Below are positions 1 to 8,522 of a stretch of DNA of 40,613 nt, in pieces. The stretch is taken from the NCBI GenBank assembly GCA_020631105.1, contig JAHDHW010000029.1, positions 1 through 40,613 of the forward strand, written 5' to 3'. Numbering within the stretch: position 1 is the stretch's first letter; each line of letters begins with the position of its first letter. The notes beneath the pieces are model-generated. The model did not search any database and was not told the DNA's origin. It saw only the letters and a program-made list of their open reading frames with translations. The translations under genes were made by a program, and so were the position numbers. The stretch comes from Saprospiraceae bacterium. GTDB taxonomy: Bacteria > Bacteroidota > Bacteroidia > Chitinophagales > Saprospiraceae.

Positions 1-1212
1 TTAAGCAGTCTGTAAAATTAATTCTTCCTTTTTACGAAGATCAAGCGGTACATAATCAGAGATATCTACTGTTTTTCGGTATTCTCTGAGAATGGCTTGT
101 GCATAACGGAAAGCAATATTTTTCCAGGTATATTGCTGATCAGCAATAGCTTTTAAGTTACTAGCTACTGCTTTCAAAGGATACTTTTCAATATTTGAGA
201 TGATCTTTAATAAATCCTCAGCATCATTAAAATAGATTGCTTGATTATTGGTTGTAACTCGATTAAAGAGTACATCAAAAGAAATAGTTGGTATACCTAA
301 GTACATTGCTTCAACAAGAGATGGATTAGTACCTCCCGCTGAATGTCCATGTACGTAGAAATAAGCATTTGATCGAAGTACATCCAATTGTTTGGTATCA
401 TAAATTGGATCTAACAAATGCAGATTATTAAAGCGACTATAAAAGCTTCGTAATGTTTTTCCGTAGGCATTAGCGTCCCAGTTTCCAACCAAGACTAAAT
501 CCATGTCAGGTTTTTTGGCGAATGCCTCCAATACCATATGGATATTATTCTCCGGTTCGATACGAGCCACTTTAAAAGCATATTGCTTATCAATAAAACT
601 ATATTGTTTACGATGAATAGCCTTGATTTCTTCTGGCGAGGTGTGATCAGCGCCATATTCGATCAGCGTAGTATCTTTATTATATTGAATTTTGACATAC
701 TCCTTAAGGATGCGATTATCAGTGATAATGGTATCTGCGTATTTGCAAGCAATCTTCTCGCTATATTTCAAAAAGGCTTTAGTAAACCAATTCCATTTTG
801 GACGACGCCATTCTAAACCATCGATATTGACAATGATTTTTTTATCGGTAAACCATTTGAAGAAAGGAAAAAAGATACCGGCAGAAACGCCTAGGACCAA
901 GAGATAATTACAATTACGAACGGCATGTATCATGGATAACAAATCATAGAAGATACTTTGAAAACCGTTTGCCTTTAAAGGCATGTACTTCACTTTAGCA
1001 CCTTTCCATTCTTCTACTCTTTCTTCTTCAGTGTAAGCTTTTTTACTTGCATATACTGTGAAGTCAACGTATTTAGATAGGTTAAGTATTAGGTGATGAA
1101 CTAGAGTTTCGAATCCCCCGTATTTTGCAGGTACCCCTACTGTACCAATTACGCCTATTTTTGCAGGTTCTCTCAATTGCGTGTGCAGTTTTTTAATGTC
1201 GAAAGAGTTCAT
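1..1212 (-). CDS. Glycosyltransferase, DUF1972/rhamnosyltransferase type
   Basis: Probable cytoplasmic glycosyltransferase adding a sugar to the lipid-linked exopolysaccharide repeat unit. The N-terminus carries the motif GTVGVPAKYGGFET (residues 23-36), characteristic of DUF1972 proteins, which include rhamnosyltransferase-like enzymes; the C-terminal GT-B half has GGTNPSLVEAM (about 293-303) with the usual nucleotide-sugar-binding glutamate. 403 residues is normal for the family. It is the last gene of the polysaccharide locus inside the window and is separated from the preceding gene by 175 bases (1213-1387) that hold no gene, only a 12-base palindrome at 1359-1370. The actual sugar donor cannot be read from sequence. 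Confidence 0.85.
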   Translation of the reverse strand: MNSFDIKKLHTQLREPAKIGVIGTVGVPAKYGGFETLVHHLILNLSKYVDFTVYASKKAYTEEERVEEWKGAKVKYMPLKANGFQSIFYDLLSMIHAVRNCNYLLVLGVSAGIFFPFFKWFTDKKIIVNIDGLEWRRPKWNWFTKAFLKYSEKIACKYADTIITDNRILKEYVKIQYNKDTTLIEYGADHTSPEEIKAIHRKQYSFIDKQYAFKVARIEPENNIHMVLEAFAKKPDMDLVLVGNWDANAYGKTLRSFYSRFNNLHLLDPIYDTKQLDVLRSNAYFYVHGHSAGGTNPSLVEAMYLGIPTISFDVLFNRVTTNNQAIYFNDAEDLLKIISNIEKYPLKAVASNLKAIADQQYTWKNIAFRYAQAILREYRKTVDISDYVPLDLRKKEELILQTA

Positions 1213-1387
1213 TTGTTATGGGTTTACATGAACGAGGGGACGTTAAAAAATTGTCTCGATGAGGGAGCTAAATGAGACTTAAGAAATTAATTGGGGGAAA
1301 AATAAATAGTTATTGTGTTACGCCTATAAGGACAAAAGAGATGCCAAAAGAAAGAAAAGACTAGCTAGTCAAAGGATATTTATTTAT

Positions 1388-2527
1388 CTAATGGATAATA
1401 GCCTGAGAATGCGTATTATCTTTGATTTCATTAGATAAGGCCAATATACTGTAAACGGAGGTCACCATATTTTTGCAAGAAAATTCTTTAGAAGAAGAAA
1501 GGGCATTTGATGACATTTTTCCGTAAAGATTTTTGTCTAAAGATAGTTTTGCAATATGACTCACAATACTTTCAATATCGCGTTGATCCAGTTGATAACC
1601 ATTCAGACCATGCTTAATGATCTCAGCAGGTCCACCTACTTGTGGTACAATGCATGGAAGTCCATAGGCCATCCCTTCAAGCAAGGTCATTCCAAAAGTT
1701 TCTATCCATTGTTGGGGGTGTGAAAGATTCAAAATTAAATGGGCAGACTCGTAAAACGGGTGTACATTCGACTGACTTGGATACATTGTAAGATTTGACG
1801 GGATACTTTCTCCTTCGAAGTATTGACCAATAGCACTTTGGGAAGCATTAATGACCAAATTAAACTGAACCCCCGGGAGCATGCCTGCTATCTTTACGAA
1901 TTCATTGACGCCTTTGTATGCCTTTAGAGAACAAAGCATGAGAACTTCAAAATTCGACGATTTAGGCTTTTTAAGCCTTAAATGAGCATTTGCCTTAGCA
2001 ATAAAATCCTTGCTCAATGCATTATAAACCGTATGACTTGGAACGCCAGGTAAGACCTCCTCAGAACAAAGGTATTTAGAAACATAGATACTTTGAGTCG
2101 CACATTTTTGGGCAACCCACCGTAGCCATCGCTTCAAAACCATTGGTTTTACAGAAGTCTCATGGATATGATAAATAACTTCAATGCCGGACAACTTTCC
2201 GGCAATTGCAGCTCCAAATGGCAATAAGGTATTTATGTATAGGGTATCAATTGATTTTCGATCTTTCCATACTTTAAAGCACATCAAACACTGTGTCCAG
2301 AAGAAAACTAACAATCGAAGGAACTTATTTTCTACAAAACGATAGGGAAAAAGGGCCTCCTCTACCCCTTCAATATCAGTTAGAAAACCAGTACTTCCCT
2401 TAGAAGTCATTAAACGGCATTGATAACCTCGATCTCGTAAACCACCAATTACGGTCGACAAAACCAATGGACTCCCACTAAAATCATTAAATAGATGTAT
2501 AAATGTTATCCGTTTCAATTGCTTCAA
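1388..2527 (-). CDS. Glycosyltransferase family 4
   Basis: GT-B fold glycosyltransferase of the exopolysaccharide locus. The first strand and loop (RITFIHLFNDFSGSP, residues 6-20) match the acceptor domain of family 4 enzymes, and the donor domain has the EX7E pair at E276 and E284 in ETFGMTLLE, followed by GLP and VGGPAEI. The start codon lies 41 bases inside the end of the upstream gene, but the next methionine (residue 40) would remove the first strand of the Rossmann fold, so the overlap looks real and suggests translational coupling. Cytoplasmic or membrane-associated; donor and acceptor unknown. Confidence 0.87.
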   Translation of the reverse strand: MKQLKRITFIHLFNDFSGSPLVLSTVIGGLRDRGYQCRLMTSKGSTGFLTDIEGVEEALFPYRFVENKFLRLLVFFWTQCLMCFKVWKDRKSIDTLYINTLLPFGAAIAGKLSGIEVIYHIHETSVKPMVLKRWLRWVAQKCATQSIYVSKYLCSEEVLPGVPSHTVYNALSKDFIAKANAHLRLKKPKSSNFEVLMLCSLKAYKGVNEFVKIAGMLPGVQFNLVINASQSAIGQYFEGESIPSNLTMYPSQSNVHPFYESAHLILNLSHPQQWIETFGMTLLEGMAYGLPCIVPQVGGPAEIIKHGLNGYQLDQRDIESIVSHIAKLSLDKNLYGKMSSNALSSSKEFSCKNMVTSVYSILALSNEIKDNTHSQAIIH

Positions 2528-3779
2528 TTTTTGTATTTACTCTACGATCCATAATGGATTCGTAGACCTGCTTAAACATTTGTCCTTTTCTCGACCAGGT
2601 AAATTTCTGTTTGTATTCTCGTACTGCGCCTCTGGATAATTTTGACAATCGATTACGATCTAAGAACAGCTTATTTAATTCCTCTGAATATTCCTGAATA
2701 ACAGTTTCGTAAGCTCCATAAGGGACTCTTACCCCACAATGATCATTCACAAATTCTCCGGGGCCACAATTATCAAAACATAGGACCGGCAAAGCATGAG
2801 ACATTGCTTCTGCGACTACCATGCCAGCGCCCTCATGAGAAGGAAAAAAGAATAAATCTGCGCTTTGATAAACAAAAGTGAGTTGATCACGCTCTATCCA
2901 GGGAATTATCTTCACAGCATCCTCGATTTCATACTTTTTGATCAGTTGACGCATCAAAGCTTCGGCTGGGCCTTTACCAACCAGGGTAAGATTTACCGTT
3001 TTCCGTTTCTCTTCATCTAATGAGTTATAAAATCTGGCAAAAGCATGGATGGTTACATCAAAGCCTTTCAAAGCGACAAAACGACCAATTGACAATATTG
3101 AAAAACGATCAGAAATTATTTTTTCTTGCACCTCCACTGGCTCAGTGGATACCGATGGTAAAATAGAAACCTTATCATCCTCTAAAGAGAGTACCTTTTG
3201 GACCTCAGAGTTCATCGCAAAAACATGCGAAGCTTTATTTGCGGTCTTTCTTAAAAAAGGATCCAAGTTCCAGAACATCAGTTTAGCTGTCCAACGCAAC
3301 CTTTCCCTCAGAAGCGCTTTCCAACCGTAGGGCTTCAAGAAATCACCAGGAATAAAAGGATGATGGCCTACTGGGCCCCATACCAAAGGTTTATTAAGAC
3401 GCCATAAAAATGAAGGCGTCCAATCATTATGAAAATTAAGATTATGAACAATATCAAAATCCCATTTTTGTCGCTTAATCCAGCTCGTCACCGCAAACTG
3501 CCACATATAAAAATATAGCAAAGCTCCACGTCCGCCTTTCTTCCAGAACCGAGTGTAATACGGTGTATCAAAGTAAGCAAATTGGATATTTTTTGCATGT
3601 GCAATCGGATGCTCTTGCAGGTATTTATCGATAGCCGGCTGATTATTCTCGCGGGTAATCGCAATAACTTTATGGAAGCGAGCTATTTCCAAAATCATAT
3701 TCCACCCCATTCCGTCTTCAGAACCTTTATAGGGATTGACAGCATATGCGGTCACTAAAACAGTAGTATTGCTATGCAT
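2487..3779 (-). CDS. Glycosyltransferase family 4
   Basis: GT-B glycosyltransferase, 430 residues. The N-terminus VLVTAYAVNPYKGSEDGMGW is the acceptor-domain start seen in a family 4 subgroup that binds the acceptor through a GSE loop, and the C-terminal domain has the EX7E motif in EGAGMVVAE followed by the conserved GPGEF segment. It overlaps the acyltransferase upstream by 8 bases and the glycosyltransferase downstream by 41 bases, so the three genes are probably translated from one message. It likely adds one sugar of the repeat unit; which one is unknown. Confidence 0.87.
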   Translation of the reverse strand: MHSNTTVLVTAYAVNPYKGSEDGMGWNMILEIARFHKVIAITRENNQPAIDKYLQEHPIAHAKNIQFAYFDTPYYTRFWKKGGRGALLYFYMWQFAVTSWIKRQKWDFDIVHNLNFHNDWTPSFLWRLNKPLVWGPVGHHPFIPGDFLKPYGWKALLRERLRWTAKLMFWNLDPFLRKTANKASHVFAMNSEVQKVLSLEDDKVSILPSVSTEPVEVQEKIISDRFSILSIGRFVALKGFDVTIHAFARFYNSLDEEKRKTVNLTLVGKGPAEALMRQLIKKYEIEDAVKIIPWIERDQLTFVYQSADLFFFPSHEGAGMVVAEAMSHALPVLCFDNCGPGEFVNDHCGVRVPYGAYETVIQEYSEELNKLFLDRNRLSKLSRGAVREYKQKFTWSRKGQMFKQVYESIMDRRVNTKIEAIETDNIYTSI

Positions 3780-4581
3780 GAATTAGTAGATTTTCATTTT
3801 TGTGAATGGGTCGTAAAACTTTTGCCGGCACACCGCCGATTATACTGTTAGCAGGCATACTTTTAGTAACCACAGCTCCTGCTGCAATTACACAGTTATC
3901 TCCAATACTTACACCATCAAGGACGGTTACTTTGGCACCAATCCAACAGTTATTCCCGATTTTAATACCTTTCCTGCTTGTACCCTGGTGTCGGATTAAT
4001 TGATCTTTTCCATCAAAATTATGATTCTCGGGATGACAGCTTAAATACTGACCAATGATACAATCAGAGCCAATTTCCAGCCCTCCGGCACCGCCTAAAT
4101 AGGCAAACTCACCAAGTCCTACATTATCTCCGATTCGAATATAGGCACCAATATTATTAAAGGATGTTGAAATTATTATTCTGCTAAAGGCTCCAATTTT
4201 TACATTATTACCAAGGGTAATGGGGCCTTTGCCAAGTGCTCCCAGGTAAACATGATCTTCTAGTTGGACAAACTTTCCAAAGTGGATATTGGCAAGATTA
4301 AAAAACTGAACGCCTCTACCTAGAAAAAGCCATTGCGGCATTTTACCATATAACAAAACCCTAAAGGATCGAAGGACCTGCAGCATTTTCTGAAAACTCA
4401 TACTAAACAAGACCCCTGATGTAACTGCCTTATCCAGGGTAAATGCTGGTGTTGATTTGTTTTCATTCGCTGACTCCTCACGAACAGGATTGAGCCTCCG
4501 TTGGTGCTTACTCCTCTGTTCCGAATGAGTGCGTTGTGCATGCTTTCTTTTCAATATCTGCGTTACTATCGTCCGAATCAT
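3772..4581 (-). CDS. Hexapeptide-repeat acyltransferase (LbetaH, sugar O-acetyltransferase type)
   Basis: Probable acetyl-CoA-dependent transferase that decorates a sugar of the exopolysaccharide. The C-terminal 170 residues show left-handed beta-helix hexapeptide repeats (IGNNVKIGA-like turns), the catalytic-type histidine segment HPENHNF, and the closing block IGNNCWIGAKV ... AAGAVVTKSMPANS typical of WbbJ/maltose O-acetyltransferase relatives. The first 50-60 residues are an unusual basic, low-complexity stretch rich in K, R, S and E. A shorter start at Met61 is possible, but the long start makes a 4-base ATGA overlap with the gene upstream, which favours it. It ends 8 bases inside the next glycosyltransferase. 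Confidence 0.85.
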   Translation of the reverse strand: MIRTIVTQILKRKHAQRTHSEQRSKHQRRLNPVREESANENKSTPAFTLDKAVTSGVLFSMSFQKMLQVLRSFRVLLYGKMPQWLFLGRGVQFFNLANIHFGKFVQLEDHVYLGALGKGPITLGNNVKIGAFSRIIISTSFNNIGAYIRIGDNVGLGEFAYLGGAGGLEIGSDCIIGQYLSCHPENHNFDGKDQLIRHQGTSRKGIKIGNNCWIGAKVTVLDGVSIGDNCVIAAGAVVTKSMPANSIIGGVPAKVLRPIHKNENLLIHA

Positions 4582-5879
4582 ATTAGTTCTAGGTATTGAT
4601 CAATGATTGTTTTTAATGTTTTGTCTTTTTCGATGTTCTCTACTGCTAAGTATTCCTGATCATTGTGCTTTTCAGAGAGATTGGCAAAGAGAGTTTTGTA
4701 GTCTTTCGTCAGGCTCACGATACTTTCTGAAGGCAACTCCTGTTTTCGCTTTCTGATTGTTTCAGGATCCGCGTACAGAAATAAATTCAAGGGCGGATGA
4801 TATACAAAGCGATAAAGGAATGTTGTCATCCAGGCAGGGAGATCAATATTTGATCGACGACCATCGATAATAAAATCAAAATAATAGCGATCGTAGAGCA
4901 CCGCATAACCACGCCAATGGTATTTTACTTTGATATAAAATTGTCCAAACAGATAATCCGCATAGTAGTACGCAAATCGTAAGATTGAACTTATTTTACT
5001 ATTATTTTTACCTTGTCTCGGCAAGGTCTCTGCAGCTTTTTGTTCTGCCGCTGCCTTTCCATGCTTATATGCGCTCAAGATTGGCAATATGGACGGGCGA
5101 TGACGAATCACTACCACACTACGTCGATATTTATCCTCGAGAATATTTCGAATTTCACTGATGATGGTACTTTTCCCTGCTCCATCTACTCCACTAAAAG
5201 TGATTGTAAATCCATTGCTACTGCGGATTTGTTTGAAAACATCTGCACAGTAGAGTATTCTTTTCTTCAATCGATTAAAACCTTTATTTCTGGGTTGATT
5301 CTCCAGATAGGATTTCACTTTTTCTAAGTTTCTCAGATCATACTGCTCTAATTGTTCTAATCGCTCTCCTACCAAATCATATTTCTTCATTAGGTAGGTC
5401 TGTAATTTAGCGGATTCCTCCGGCCCTAATTCCTGAATGTACTTGACATATTTTGAAGGAACACCTCCAAAATTTAAAATCTGAAAAAGGAATACATGCT
5501 CTAATAAATGATGATTTGAGCAAACCAGGATACCTTCTTCGTTTCTGTATGCGTATTCCATTACTTCTCTGGTATCCAGGTATTCGAGTGATTTCCGGTA
5601 AAATCCGAACAGCAAATCTATTTGGAGGAAGCTATGATCCTGGAAAAAGATAAAGAGCTGTTTCATACTTGCTTTAGCAGCAATCTTCACTTTTAAAACT
5701 GATGGGTGGGATTCCACTTCTTTGAAGATAGTTGGATAGTCCTTAGCGTCGATTAGGATATCCAAATCAGTATGATAATCTAGTTCAAGTAAACTAGATT
5801 CGGTAAACTTTAGAAGTACATAATTGTCCTGCAATAATGCACCAAAAAGATATAGTATAAATTCTTGCCTCTGTGTCAT
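4578..5879 (-). CDS. Nucleotidyltransferase-like / thymidylate-kinase-like fusion protein
   Basis: Two-domain protein of 433 residues. Residues about 1-150 resemble a minimal nucleotidyltransferase domain, with DLDILID (38-44) and a later acidic LQIDLLF (about 85-91), although the usual GS start of that fold is not obvious. Residues 223-433 form a P-loop kinase of the thymidylate-kinase type: Walker A GVDGAGKS (230-237) and the DR motif YDRYYF (329-334). It lies inside the glycan locus, overlapping the acyltransferase by 4 bases (ATGA). Similar fused kinases occur in surface-polysaccharide loci, where their substrate is generally not known; a role in making or phosphorylating a sugar or lipid precursor is inference. 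It is not the housekeeping thymidylate kinase, which is a short single-domain protein. Confidence 0.75.
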   Translation of the reverse strand: MTQRQEFILYLFGALLQDNYVLLKFTESSLLELDYHTDLDILIDAKDYPTIFKEVESHPSVLKVKIAAKASMKQLFIFFQDHSFLQIDLLFGFYRKSLEYLDTREVMEYAYRNEEGILVCSNHHLLEHVFLFQILNFGGVPSKYVKYIQELGPEESAKLQTYLMKKYDLVGERLEQLEQYDLRNLEKVKSYLENQPRNKGFNRLKKRILYCADVFKQIRSSNGFTITFSGVDGAGKSTIISEIRNILEDKYRRSVVVIRHRPSILPILSAYKHGKAAAEQKAAETLPRQGKNNSKISSILRFAYYYADYLFGQFYIKVKYHWRGYAVLYDRYYFDFIIDGRRSNIDLPAWMTTFLYRFVYHPPLNLFLYADPETIRKRKQELPSESIVSLTKDYKTLFANLSEKHNDQEYLAVENIEKDKTLKTIIDQYLELI

Positions 5880-5922
5880 AGGTATTTTTTGACCGTTATC
5901 TTAATAAGAAACTGGCTGGTTG

Positions 5923-5936
5923 GTTTAACGTGAAGC
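5923..5936. other. parS-like 14-mer (weak)
   Basis: Intergenic GTTTAACGTGAAGC differs at two of 14 positions from the ParB-binding consensus GTTTCACGTGAAAC. It lies in the 180-base gap 5880-6059, where nothing else was recognised apart from short hairpins, about 18 kb from parA-parB. A match this loose has a roughly one-in-ten chance of occurring somewhere in 40 kb, so it is only a candidate. Confidence 0.2.
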
Positions 5937-6059
5937 GAAGTGAGGTACCCTTTACTTATCAATTGATGAAAGGATATAGTACTTGGAACTGCATAAAAAA
6001 TGCCAGTAATTACAGAAGTGATCTCAGGGAAGCACCTGGGAAATAAAAACAAGGTATAA

Positions 6060-7364
6060 TTAAGCCTCAGAAAGTTGATTTTGGGCTTCTTCCCGTATTA
6101 ATTCCCCACTTGCAGTTTGGTTGCTAAATTTCTTTTCTGCCTTTATAGTGAAGAACAAAAAGACAAAATGATAGAACATTATGGCGTAGTTATTATGCCC
6201 GAATATGCCAAATTCTGTGATAGAATTGATCAGTAGAGTGACAATCATAAACACCCCCATCAGTCGATGAATGGCATTCTTACTTATAGCTATGGCTATC
6301 CAGGTCCATAGCACTTGTAATCCACAGATAAAAATACCGAGCAACCCAAGATTGGTAATCACCTCTACATAGGTGTTATGACACATTGACGCAGCATAGG
6401 AATGTGTACTTTGGTATTTGTTGTACCAGGTATTCTCTGCAATACTCATAAATCCACGACCAAAGAGTGGATACTCCGGAAACCCTTCATTTACCAGATC
6501 TTCCCAAAATTCTTTTCGACCAGTAAAACTCGCTACCTCTTCAAAATCTCCATCCTTCAAAACAATGGTTTGAATAAGGATCGGTACTACCAAAACAGAG
6601 ACTACAATTGCACCTACTTTAATCAGGTAACTATCAGTAAGTAATAAATAAATACCAGAAATAAAGAAAAAGCAAAATAAGGACCCTCTGGACTGCGTCA
6701 TCAGTAGCATTGTCAGGATAAAACAGATATTGATCGACTGAAAGACTTTATTTCGGTTGTTCAATATTTCAATGTAAGCCGCTCCGACTCCGATATTCGC
6801 CAATAAGCCTAATTCGTTAGGATTGATGATCAGTCCTCCCAGGCGGGCTACCGAGCCCCCGTGAGTAGTTCTGAAATAAAAATCCGGGTCAAAGATAGCT
6901 CCCAGGATAAACCAAATTGCATGAAAAAAGATAGCTCTACTCAATAAAGCCGCAATGATTGGAATCTTCCGATTATAAGCGCCATCATAATAGATCAGTA
7001 CCCGATAAAAAATAAGGCTAAAAACAAAAGTCTCGAAGGTCATCGAAATTTGTAGCAAGGAAAAGGGAGGATTAGTCGACCAGGCAATGGAGCAAAATCC
7101 AGCGAATAAATAAAGGCAATATAGTGCCATTGGAATACTCATCATATATACCAAATGTATATTCTTCCATTTACTCTTTAATTGCATGAGCATATACCAG
7201 GCTAAGCCGGTAGCAACAAATCTCCCACCTATCTTTATGGCACGTGTAAGTCCAATATTCTCTGGAAACAGCGCATAATACAGAGCAATCCGTACAAACA
7301 TAAAGATGACGAGCCCGATAAATATCTTACGAGGAATCTTATTTATTTTAGCTTCTGCTTCCAA
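6060..7364 (-). CDS. O-antigen ligase/polymerase family membrane protein (Wzy/WaaL type)
   Basis: Integral inner-membrane protein with about ten to twelve hydrophobic segments along 434 residues. The Wzy_C-type signature is visible: TQSRGSLF in a transmembrane region and, after a periplasmic loop, HNTYVEVITNLGLLG, where the histidine and following glycine pattern are conserved in polymerases and ligases that join undecaprenyl-linked repeat units. In this locus, beside a flippase and Wza/Wzc-type genes, the polymerase role is more likely than ligation to lipid A, but sequence alone does not separate them. The stop is 180 bases from the next gene downstream; it is separated from the upstream glycosyltransferase by 12 bases. 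Confidence 0.82.
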   Translation of the reverse strand: MEAEAKINKIPRKIFIGLVIFMFVRIALYYALFPENIGLTRAIKIGGRFVATGLAWYMLMQLKSKWKNIHLVYMMSIPMALYCLYLFAGFCSIAWSTNPPFSLLQISMTFETFVFSLIFYRVLIYYDGAYNRKIPIIAALLSRAIFFHAIWFILGAIFDPDFYFRTTHGGSVARLGGLIINPNELGLLANIGVGAAYIEILNNRNKVFQSINICFILTMLLMTQSRGSLFCFFFISGIYLLLTDSYLIKVGAIVVSVLVVPILIQTIVLKDGDFEEVASFTGRKEFWEDLVNEGFPEYPLFGRGFMSIAENTWYNKYQSTHSYAASMCHNTYVEVITNLGLLGIFICGLQVLWTWIAIAISKNAIHRLMGVFMIVTLLINSITEFGIFGHNNYAIMFYHFVFLFFTIKAEKKFSNQTASGELIREEAQNQLSEA

Positions 7365-7376
7365 GTCAAAATACGT

Positions 7377-8522
7377 TTAAGCTATTTCCATTTCTTCTTT
7401 TTGTCCTTTGTAACAAGCTTTATAATATTCTTGATAAAGTTCTCTACAAATGACTTTCCAATCGAATAAGTCTGTGATCATTTTCCGTCCTTGCTTGCCC
7501 ATAGACTCCAATTCACCAGCCTGATAAAGGCGATCAAATTCTAACATTACCTTTCCTATTTCTTCAGGGGTATTAGGATCAACTAACAGGCCTGCACTAA
7601 ACCGTTCAATAAAGTCCCAGACATTCGTTGCTCTCGAAATCATTACCGGAAGCCCGATTGCTGCGGCTTCTAAAACCGCTGCTGGAAAACCTTCGTTACG
7701 CGAGGTATGTACAAATACATCAAACTTTGAGAGGAATTTGAATTTCTCATCGCCAAACTGAGCACCATAGAGCTTTATGTGATCATAAACATTTAGCTTC
7801 TTTGCAATGCTCTTAAAAGCTGGCATTTCTGCTCCGTCTCCGATAAAATGAACCTCACCTCGCCCGCCATTTTTACGATAATGTTGAAAGCCTTCTAATA
7901 AAAGGTCCAGCCCTTTATGATCCAGTTTTATTCTTCCGCAAAAGCCAAAGATTATTCTACCTTCAGGTTTGCTGATGTTTCTTTTTTCTATTAGCGGTTG
8001 CCCGTTTGGGACTAATATCCTTCTAGCAGGTTGAGCCAATTCGATTGAACTATCATAAACGGATTTGCCTGTTGCTACTAGGCATGCAGCGTCTTTGATC
8101 AGTTTGCCTTCAAAGAGTTTTAGGTATAGACGCTTTTTCCAATAGCCGTTTTTCATAGCAGCAGGAGCTAAAGCGCCATGGGGGGTATAGACATAAGCAA
8201 TACTTTTTTTGACTAATAGTCTGCTTACGTGATAATACTCGGGAATAAAACTTCCGTGCATATGAAAAGTCGTCTCTCTATCCAATAGTGCAATTGCTTT
8301 TTTTAAGCCTGCGTGAATAGAAAGCTTATTGGATATACTTTGGAACAAAACGGTCTTAAAATCACGAGCAGGATAATTATGAGTAGGATCACCCGTAATG
8401 CCCCACAATTCAACGTCGTAGCCCAGCGAGTGCTGAGTAGTCACCATTTCGAATACTAACTTGTTGACGCCATTCATCCGGTCCGGATTAGCTTTGCCGA
8501 GTATCAAGTGAATGATTTTCAT
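7377..8522 (-). CDS. Glycosyltransferase family 4
   Basis: GT-B glycosyltransferase. The start was set at 8522 (MKIIHLILGKANP), because this is where the Rossmann first strand begins and an AAAAGAGA purine run lies just before it; an in-frame ATG at 8606 would add 28 residues lacking family character and increase overlap with the flippase gene from 35 to 119 bases. The donor domain has EX7E in EGFPAAVLE, and GRIKLDHKGLDLLLEGF is the usual phosphate-binding and linker region. It belongs to the glycan locus between flippase and polymerase; the sugar specificity is unknown. Confidence 0.87.
   Translation of the reverse strand: MKIIHLILGKANPDRMNGVNKLVFEMVTTQHSLGYDVELWGITGDPTHNYPARDFKTVLFQSISNKLSIHAGLKKAIALLDRETTFHMHGSFIPEYYHVSRLLVKKSIAYVYTPHGALAPAAMKNGYWKKRLYLKLFEGKLIKDAACLVATGKSVYDSSIELAQPARRILVPNGQPLIEKRNISKPEGRIIFGFCGRIKLDHKGLDLLLEGFQHYRKNGGRGEVHFIGDGAEMPAFKSIAKKLNVYDHIKLYGAQFGDEKFKFLSKFDVFVHTSRNEGFPAAVLEAAAIGLPVMISRATNVWDFIERFSAGLLVDPNTPEEIGKVMLEFDRLYQAGELESMGKQGRKMITDLFDWKVICRELYQEYYKACYKGQKEEMEIA

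Noticed and set aside
1359-1370. Perfect 12-base palindrome GACTAGCTAGTC
   Set aside because: It sits in an intergenic gap without tail or repeat partner; a single short palindrome is likely to be chance and no function could be supported.
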